A stretch of DNA of 64,000 nt from positions 170,819,955-170,883,954 of the forward strand of contig CM051462.1 of NCBI GenBank assembly GCA_028095005.1, given 5' to 3'. The number at the start of each line of letters is the position of its first letter. The first letter of the stretch is position 1. Below the pieces are notes generated by a model. That model saw nothing but the letters and a program-made list of their open reading frames with translations, did not search any database and was not told where the DNA came from. The position numbers and the translations under genes were made by a program. The stretch comes from Rhynchospora pubera. Taxonomy: Eukaryota; Streptophyta; Magnoliopsida; Poales; Cyperaceae. Below are positions 56,297 through 64,000 of this stretch, one piece after another.

Positions 56297-59200
56297 CTAT
56301 TGAGGCTCCTCTTCTCCTAAATCCTCACCGAAACTGCGTTGTGCCAGACGGTAATAAAGAATAGCCATAGTAGCCATACAAGCCCTGTAATGAGACAAAA
56401 TTTCAGCATCTCTTTTAGCTGCATATCTTGAGACAAAAGTAGAGTTTATGGCTAAAGCCAGTTATACATTCGGCCTGACTCCAAATTTTGGAAAGTCATC
56501 GAAAAAAACCTCATCAAACCTGCAATATGTCCAGTTCATAACCAGGTCCAACCACAACGGCACAACTCAACTTAAAGCCGATCAACTAAAAACCTGGAAC
56601 CCATCTGAACTGAACTATCCAATACACCTTTAGGCTAAATATGTTAATATCAAGCAATGAGCATGTTATATCTACCTAATGTACTATTTCTTTTTATCAG
56701 CTAACTTTCTCCCACAATGATGATTTTATGGTTCCACTCCAATCAAACCGGTTATTTTTAATTAGTGAATAGCTTAAAAAAACACATCAGATCACCCCCC
56801 CCCCCCCCCAAAACTTGTCCTCCCCCTGCTTCCCTCTTTTAGTTAGTCCATGAATGAATTAGAGTATAACCGTCATTGGGTATGGATCAGAACAATGTTT
56901 GTACTAAGGTTAGCTTGTTTAACAGAATTTCCATTCAATTTGCCCCAAAAGTTCAAACAGCTGTTCAGGCCTAAATACTCTCAAACCAAGAAGCCTAAAA
57001 CAAATAAAAAGCAACCAAAAGACATGCTGAAAGCCATCCATGTTCTGTGGTCAAAAGAAATGTTCAAATGTGATAATCAGAAGAATACAATGCTACTGGA
57101 AATGACCATAGCAACAATGTTAAGCAGAGTGATTCCCTCAGAAAAGGGTATGGTCAAATAATTTTCAGGTTCTCATAGAAACCCCTCCCCCAACTTGCTT
57201 GGGAGAAAAGGCTTAGTTGTTGTTGTTGTTGTCATCATAGAATCCCCTCATTAATGACAATATAAGGGTGATCCACCTAAAACTGAAAATTTCCAAGTTC
57301 TGTGAGTTCTTAGTGCAAAGACCTCATATTTGGCTATTCTTTTCCCTTTTCTAAAAGTCTAAGCCTTTTATCCCAAACAAGTTGGGGTAGGCTAGAAATG
57401 ACATCCCGACCCTGGTCATTTCTTGTATATATGGCTGAGTTTTTACGCTGGCTCGCCAAGCCTATCGCAAGCATGCGGGCTTGAACCCAGGACCTCTTAG
57501 AAGAGAGCCAAGTGCTCTTACCACCTGAGCTACTAGACCACATGCTAACGAATTGCTCTTTAGTCTTTACCTCTATAACTGATCCGAAAACAACAGGTTG
57601 CAGAGTGCCAACAAAACAAGGTCCTTGTTCTATATTGATTATTAAGGCTCAAAGCACATTAAAGTTTTATTTTATTTTCAATTTGGGAAAGACAAAGACA
57701 AGAAGCATACATGATAGCAACAAAGAGTAAGATCTTTCTGGGGTCCATGCGAGAAGACCTCTGGTGGCGGGCACGTCCATCTGGCGCATCAATAGCACTA
57801 TCCTTGCGAGGTGGCGCAGTCACTGGAAGAGTTGGCAATGAAGTAGACCAGAAAGGCAGCAACATCCTCAGAAACTTGTGCCGAAACGAACCTGATAATT
57901 AACAACACAATAATACTAAAATAATTACCAAAATAAAAAAAAGATAAATTAAAGCTTCGAATAGTACTGAACAGGAAGAGAATGTTGACTTCTTTCAACT
58001 TCCCAGCAATGTAACACACAAGGTGAGTCCTTTACTGATGCTTGTTAAAAATAAAAGGTTTATTTATAACTTACCCCTTTTGACATATTTTTTGCTGTTT
58101 CCATCCTCATCATCAGCGTAGTATGAAATTTCAGAAGTTTGCCTTTCTACCTGATTTGGTCCCTTTCTTGTCATAGCACTAGGCTGTGAAGATAGGGGGA
58201 AAAAAAAAATACAAGTAATACAAAAATAAAATATCACTCAGCATAATAGGATTTTCATGCCATAAAGGTAATTTTAGTTACACAACATTTGTAAGTTGTA
58301 ACCCAATATTTATTTTGATTTTACATAATTTTTTGTTTTTAACTTTTCTCATTTGAATATTGAACTTGTTATACTATTTCTATTTTAATTGGCATTCAGT
58401 GCTTATTCTCATTACAGAAGATAAACAAGAGAAAGTTGTAATGTCATTGATTTGCACAGGTACAAGTATCTAACGAGAGGTGGTATAGAGGAGAGAAAAT
58501 CAGTTGAAATGCCATAAATTTGCACAAGTATAAGAACAACTTACTCCAACAGGGCTGACGCTTTTCATATAATTGGAATCCTGCTCTGACATGAAACCTT
58601 TGTTGGGACCATCTACTTCTACAATCTCTGGCTCATCAGACATACCATACCTCTCTTTGACAAGGGAAGATGAAGGCGGGAAATTGTTATTCGATGAATT
58701 TGCACCACTGGCTTCTCTCTCTACAAGAGGACCTGATGCGAAGGCAGGAGGTGGGCCCCGCACATCTGGTTTTGGCATTGTTACAACATGGTTCCCAAAT
58801 ACGTTCTTCTCCAGACCAGTCTGGGGAAAAAAAAACATATGAAGGGAAGTATGAAAAAGAGGTTGAGATCTGATGTATATGACTATCATTTTGTGTACAG
58901 TTATCCTGCTACTAATCAGGTTTGCAAACATTTTGTCATAATTAACCACTAAATTTTCAGAAATTACTTCACACTGAGCAGAACAACAACCAGGATAAAC
59001 CCAACAATAGGATGACGAACAGATCCTCTCATAAAAATGTCACAGGTCCCTTTTTCTATGAACCTGTCTCTGCATGGAGCAAGGTACCAACATACACACC
59101 AAGATTTGTTTAAGCTCTGTGACTGCTTCATGTTGTATGAATTGTTTTGAGTTACATATTAGTCAATTTTAGCCTTTATCTGTCACTAACGGTATCATAA

Positions 59201-61796
59201 TAAGCTACTAGTAATGTATTATTGTAATAATGTTAATCATGACTGCTGCAGAACCCAGCACCATTCCCTGTTGCTGTGCCATTATGGTGTCAGATGTAAT
59301 TTAGATTTCTGTGTAATACGGACTCCACATAAATTTTTGTAGGCTTTGATTAATGAATCAATCATACTATGAACAAAGCCAACAGACAACGAATTGCAGT
59401 GCAAAATTTTTAGGGCAGGGCATATATTTGTAAGTATTTTGGATCATAAGTATATTTTACATTTTTTTTTTCAGAAAAGCATAGTAATATATCCAAATTT
59501 AAAAGAAAGAGCCAGAGGTAGGCAAGTGCCGGCCCTGCCCTTGTATGGCTGTGCCACTGACAATAAATATACAATACTGCAATGCACAAGTACACTGTAC
59601 CTGAGCAATTGCTTCCTTTAGCTTTGCATGCAGTTTTGATCCAGTATCTTTGATGCTTGTAGGAGGCCATAACTGCCATAACATGGTTAAAGGTTCACCT
59701 GATGAACTATCCACAACTGAATTAAAATATCTTATGATTGTTTGAACTTCGAACTTACTGGATTAGAACATGTAGGGCACACATATCCAGCTGGAGCTGT
59801 TTGAGGGGGGAAGCTTTTACAATAGGATATTAAACACTTTGTATGCATAACATCTACATAAGTGAAAAATGAAAAATGAAATTGTTAGATGATATATTCA
59901 AAAATAGCTTGAAATCTTCTGCATTTGTTTGGCATTTCTCTATCAAATGTCTTCATGTTGAACAGTTTAAGCAGCAAATAAGCTCTCTATTTGCCTCAAT
60001 CAAGCATTTCAATTTCAAATAAATTTAATCCCTGATAACAACGATCATTTAATACCCATTGTTTTAGGTGACACTGCAAAACAGTACCTCATTGACTCCA
60101 AGTACAGGTACATGGCTACCGATACCATCCCATTGCGTACATAAATTGAGTTCTTTTGATGTACCTATGAGGTCCTTTGCACAACAGATTACTCTTCTTG
60201 TACCAGTACTGATAAAAAATGGCACAATGCCCTAGAAAGGAAATGTAAGCAAACTTACGCAAACAACCCAATCGAGTTGTATCTTCACTACCAGCTTCCA
60301 GCTCAGAATTGCAAAATGCACACTTTGGAGGCCAGTCATAATCTCCATTTATTACCCAGTCAGAGTACTTATTAACCTAGAGAGAAATTGTTGAAGAAAC
60401 TAAGCATTAACAACACTCAGAGGCTTACACTAGCTTACTATTTTGGAGTTTTTAAATTATACATAGCACTGCTTGCTAATAACACATCATCATTTGTCAA
60501 CATAAGACCACCATTTTGTCCATTTCAATAATGAAATAATTTTTATCTAGATAACTCCTCCTTTATAATAACTGATTCATGAAACATATCAACTCCATCT
60601 AAATTAACAACCTTCAAGCATATTCTTCTTGACTTCAGTTTAATATTTTATATGGGGAAAAAAAAGAACATACTACAAGGTAGGGACAAAATGGTCAACA
60701 TTTAACAACATATATCCATAACATAACATTACATAAAGCAGTAAACCATCCAGGTCCTCCTGGCTTTAATACAGGAGATAATTGCAAAGTAGGTAACAAT
60801 ATGGTGCGTAAGTTAGTACAGACTACAGTAACTTTAATTTTTCACACTAATCAGTACCCACTAATTTTTTGTTACTACAAGCTGGTACCTATAAAGAGGG
60901 AATCAAAATGAAGTCCTGGAATATCGGCCTAACTTTGTTTGCATCATTTAAGCCCATCCAAATACACAACAGAGCATAACAGAACAGATGGGATCAAAAA
61001 GGTATGATATGCATTACTGGGTAGTAAAGATTCCAGTTGTGAAAAGATGACAAGAAAAGCATACCACACAGATTTGGTGCTCTGAAGAACAAATGCACTC
61101 ACCACAGACAGGCACCTTGTGTACAAAGCAGTAAATCCTGGTTGCCTGATTTATTGAAGTTAATGGTTAGTGATAGTATAGTTAAATAAAAGATGATAAA
61201 GAGAAATGTATATAGTAATGACAAAGATTACAGCTAACAGTACCTACCCAAGTTTGCCTTTGTAAAAGGCAAATGTTGACAGGAAACCAATTTGAAAGTT
61301 TAGTAATTTATTTTGGCCAAGTCTAAGCTAAAGAAAATAAAAGCCAAGTAAGTAGTTTGGCCACTAAAAACAGTAATGAAAAAGCTAGTTTATACTTGAA
61401 ACTTTCTGTTTCATGCAACTAAACCAGTTACTGAACCATACTGGTTTCTTTTTGAGGAAGAATTATAAAAGAAATAGCAGAAAATGTGTACTTATACATT
61501 TTGAAAATGAAAGAATAAAGCAATACAATGTAGTAAGAATGGGAGTAACATAACGTTTTCCACATATTTAGAACAATATCTATCTTACGAATTTATCGAT
61601 CTAAGTACAATAGACGAGAGAATCTACTGGGTCTGGGAACGGATGGAAAAGCATGGGAACAAAGTTGAGATCAATTTCTGTTGAGGCGACTAAAGGAAGA
61701 GAAATGATTCGGACAGAAATTAGGAGAAAAGTTGAGGAAGTGAAGATGGATTTACAAGTAAAGTAATTGTACCTTGCGACATTTGCAGACGACCAT
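56297..61796 (-). CDS. ZFPL1: ZFPL1-like RING/B-box membrane protein (9 exons, 347 aa)
   Basis: Exons: 61796-61773, 61145-61065, 60376-60259, 59853-59759, 59672-59601, 58820-58545, 58183-58075, 57891-57711, 56384-56297; all GT-AG. The N-terminus MVVCKCRK starts a B-box-like zinc site (C4, C6, C14, H17, C22, C25 among its ligands); a RING-like site follows with C54/C57, C73/H75, H78/C81 and C100/C103. Residues 131-150 and GPPPAFASGPL are family-conserved; the middle is Ser/Asn-rich and variable; RRKD-like basic residues precede a C-terminal membrane segment at about 311-330 (KILLFVAI, AILYY). Family knowledge: ZFPL1 is an integral cis-Golgi protein of animals that binds GM130; the plant role is unproven. 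The long last intron holds three SINE or low-complexity insertions. Confidence 0.93.
56793..56810. repeat. Poly-C tract in the ZFPL1-like last intron
   Basis: A C-run of 13-14 bases directly followed by A's. Confidence 0.9.
57178..57233 (+). mobile_element. SINE 3' end (Au-like) with TTG tail
   Basis: ccaacttgcttgggagaaaa then ggcttag and a (TTG)n tail, the 3' end of Au-type plant SINEs. It lies in the last intron of the ZFPL1-like gene on the opposite strand. Confidence 0.75.
57345..57541 (-). mobile_element. tRNA-derived SINE with intact A and B boxes
   Basis: On the minus strand the head reads like a tRNA: TAGCTCAGGTGG (A box, 57532-57521) and GGGTTCAAGCC (B box, 57488-57478). The body ends in CTACCCCAACTTGTTTGGGA followed by TAAAAGGCTTAGAC, the Au-type 3' end. 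It is not a tRNA gene: the arms after the B box do not form an acceptor stem. It lies in the last intron of the ZFPL1-like gene, same strand. Confidence 0.82.
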
Positions 61797-62055
61797 GGCA
61801 CCAACACTTGAGAGGTGAGATCGAGAAAATAGCTGAGAGTAATTGTAGAGATCTGAGTCTGATGTGATGAGAGATGGAGAAAGAGATGAAGGGAAGGGAG
61901 TTGCGTTGCTTAGATGTGAATTTCCACAAATCAAATCAAAGGGGCTTGGCTTTGTGAAGAGAACAAGCTCCGACTCCGTTACCAGAGGCAGAGAGAAAAA
62001 AAGACGGATCCAAATCGGATCGCCAATCGCTACTGAGTACTGAGAAGGGGTATTC
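61797..62055. promoter_or_regulatory. 5' UTR and promoter region of the ZFPL1-like gene
   Basis: The short region between the ATG at 61796 and the inverted-repeat element at about 62067; no TATA box stands out. The element's left end begins roughly 270 bp upstream of the start codon. Confidence 0.45.
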
Positions 62056-62066
62056 GTCCTGTTCGT

Positions 62067-63922
62067 CCGAAATTTTAAAAAATAATACTAAATTAATATA
62101 ATATATTAAAAATGTATCAATATAATAATATTTTTTTAAATAGTATCATGAGATCGGAATCCCAGATTCCGAACGCAAGATCGGAATCCTGGATTCCGAC
62201 CTTAGCTAAGCTCGGAATCCCGGATTCCGACCTTATATTTTTTTAATTTTTTATATATTATTTATTTATTTATTTAGTATATTAATTAGTTAATTAATTA
62301 GAAAAATAGATAATATATTGTGATATAGTCAGATCAGAGTACGTGCTTAGTGGCCACGTAAAGCCTCGTTTAATGCCCAAATACAAGGGAAGGCCCAGAA
62401 AGATTGCACGAAAAGATCCTTCTTGGGACCCCAAAGAGAAAGAAGGTCGAAAGTTGCTATGATTAAGATGGACCCAGAGCCGTTACGCTTAAGATAAATC
62501 TAGGATGAGAAACCGTTAGAAAGGACTCCCTGGTGGGTCCCCTGTGGAAAACGGTTTCTAAGGACAAGTGGCCCTCAATAACCGCCCTGGTATGCCCTGT
62601 GACTTTCCTATGGTAGCCGTTAAGGAAACCTCGACACAACCTCGCACAAGCATGCATGAGCCGGGAGTTAGAAAAAGGCAGGTCGAGGTTGGGAGAGGTT
62701 CCGGCGACCTTCATGTCGCAGACAAAGAGGAAAGGTGGTGTCACGGAAAGGCCACAGAAGATCCGATACGGTGCCATCTGATGACTATAAATAGATACCC
62801 TCCTCCATGAGGAATGGGGGGTTAGACTCTTGTAAACCAAAATAAACCATGTACTAAGTTCAATGAGAAAGAAATAAATTTGGGATTTCTACTCCTCTTT
62901 ATCTGATCTCTTTGTTGAAACTTATGAGCTAGATTGTAGGTTATCATATTGTAAAAATATTGAAAAAATATGAAAAAAATCAGGAATAATTAAATTAATT
63001 AAGTATAAATTTTTAATTAATTTACATTAAAATATAAAATTTTAATGTATTTTTCTTTGCATATATTATTTCCATATTATATATTAAACAATCATGTCGA
63101 GTCTCATGATCAAGGAAGCACTTTCTGGATTGCGTTAGAAAGGAATCATACGAGGTTGATGTTTTACCGAGACGGAGAAGAAAGACTAAATTCACTTGAT
63201 TTACTGCATTTCTCTTTTTAATGATTAATTTATGTTTTTAAAAACTTTTTTAGTAGTTTAGAGTGGTTTTTAGGTTTGTAAACTTTCAAAGTGGATTTTG
63301 GAGGTCGGTAAGATGTGTAGATCTCGTCGCCAGCTTTTCGGAATGTGCTCGTTTGCCCCAAACGGACCTTCCTATCAAAAGTTATGCATGTTTAAAGTTT
63401 TAATGTTCAAGTTATGCCATTGTATCCCTGCAAATGCAGAAAAAATTAATAAAACTTTGAACATTCTGAAAGGATAATGCTTTTGTATCCCTGCAAATTC
63501 TGAAAAATTTATAATCTTTAGTACAATTCATTTAATTAAATAAGTTATAAAAATTTATATTTTAATTAAAAATTTATTCTTAATTATTTATTTTTTTAAT
63601 TAAATAAATTAATTAAAGAAAATAAATTTAATTTTTTAAAAAAATACTAAATTACATATAAAATTTAATTTAATTATTCCTGATTTTTTCATATTTTTAC
63701 AATATATTATCTATTTTTCTAATTAATTAACTAATTAATATACTAAATAAATAAATAAATAATATATAAAAAATTAAAAAAGTTAAGATCGAAATTCGGG
63801 ATTCCGATCTTGCGTTCGGAATATGGAATTCCGATCTTGTGATACTATTTAAAAAAATATTATTATATTAATATTAGTTTTAATATATTATATTAATTTA
63901 ATATTATTTTTTAATTTTTCGG
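62067..63922. mobile_element. Long inverted-repeat (foldback) element with a nested solo LTR
   Basis: Left arm 62067-62320 plus 62952 to about 63020, right arm about 63640-63922, inverted copies over more than 300 bp (for instance aaaaaataatactaaattaa on the left; its counterpart at 63890 on the other strand). Flanks CTGTTCGT at 62059-62066 and 63924-63931 are identical (9 bp with one mismatch), like a hAT or Mutator-type duplication. The centre (63075-63560) has no recognised gene. Both arms carry palindromes of the form CGGAATCC-GGATTCCG. Confidence 0.8.
62321..62946 (+). mobile_element. Solo LTR, 626 bp, with 5-bp duplication
   Basis: It starts TGATATAGTC and ends GGTTATCA, a TGATA/TATCA inverted pair, flanked by TATTG on both sides (62316-62320, 62947-62951). 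A TATA box CTATAAATAG lies at 62785-62794 and AATAAA-type signals follow near 62843. Removing it restores the continuity of the left arm of the surrounding foldback element. No internal retrotransposon sequence is present, so it is a solo LTR. Confidence 0.88.
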
Positions 63923-63931
63923 TCTGTTCGT

Positions 63932-64000
63932 TCTGTAATAACAAGGCCACAAGGGGACTTCACAAGCCCAAATTATATTTATTTGTGGCCTATAATACAT
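63932..64000. other. Flank to the window end
   Basis: Short non-coding flank; nothing recognised. Confidence 0.5.

Noticed and set aside
57478..57541. Possible tRNA gene with A and B boxes
   Set aside because: The sequence after the B box continues into a SINE body with the Au-type 3' end and has no acceptor stem or discriminator.
62463..62840. 125-codon minus-strand frame
   Set aside because: It lies within the solo LTR, antisense to its TATA box and poly-A signals, with no known motif.
1..64000. CRISPR arrays, operons, ribosome binding sites, prophage
   Set aside because: The sequence is a plant nuclear region; no regularly spaced repeats of that kind were seen.

Overview
The window is nuclear DNA of a flowering plant. 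The evidence is five intron-rich plant genes with GT-AG splice sites, very AT-rich intergenic DNA, plant transposon families (Ty1-copia, CACTA, hAT, Mutator-like, Tourist-like, tRNA-derived SINEs) and a decayed chloroplast insertion. The species cannot be fixed. Some first exons are GC-rich, notably in the TMEM214-like gene and the captured TRS120 fragment, which recalls monocots and magnoliids, but this is only a hint.

Layout. 1-2593: a dead Ty1-copia element on the minus strand, with a second 5' piece joined to it head-to-tail at about 621. 2594-5490: repeat and intergenic DNA. 5499-7671: a JAGGED-type C2H2 zinc-finger gene with five exons and its start codon split by an intron. 7930-18410: transposon-rich intergenic DNA holding a small CACTA element, a rearranged plastid insertion (atpB plus 23S rRNA), hAT elements and MITEs. 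18415-27495: a candidate 9.1-kb CACTA transposon with 3-bp ATG duplications. It contains a decayed copia element with only its 3' LTR, and a frameshifted copy of the first exon of the TRAPPII gene TRS120. 27499-31590: coding-looking remnants and more MITEs. 31593-38896: a 14-exon SMP/C2-domain tether gene (NTMC2T3/SYTF type, 815 aa). 39645-40267: two MITEs. 41560-42696: a TIC20-type plastid import gene with a hAT element in its promoter. 45014-49888: a 10-exon TMEM214-like gene (580 aa). 50100-56290: intergenic DNA with MITEs. 56297-61796: a 9-exon ZFPL1-like gene (347 aa). 62058-63931: a long inverted-repeat element with a solo LTR nested in its left arm.

All five intact genes are read from the minus strand. 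They are not a pathway. They cover organ growth (JAG), ER membrane contact or lipid transfer (NTMC2T3), plastid protein import (TIC20), an ER membrane protein (TMEM214) and a Golgi membrane protein (ZFPL1). Gene models were assembled by hand from splice signals and reading-frame continuity; every exon length and phase listed adds up. Transposon calls rest on terminal inverted repeats and target-site duplications read in the sequence. No homology search was run; family names come from recognising the protein motifs.
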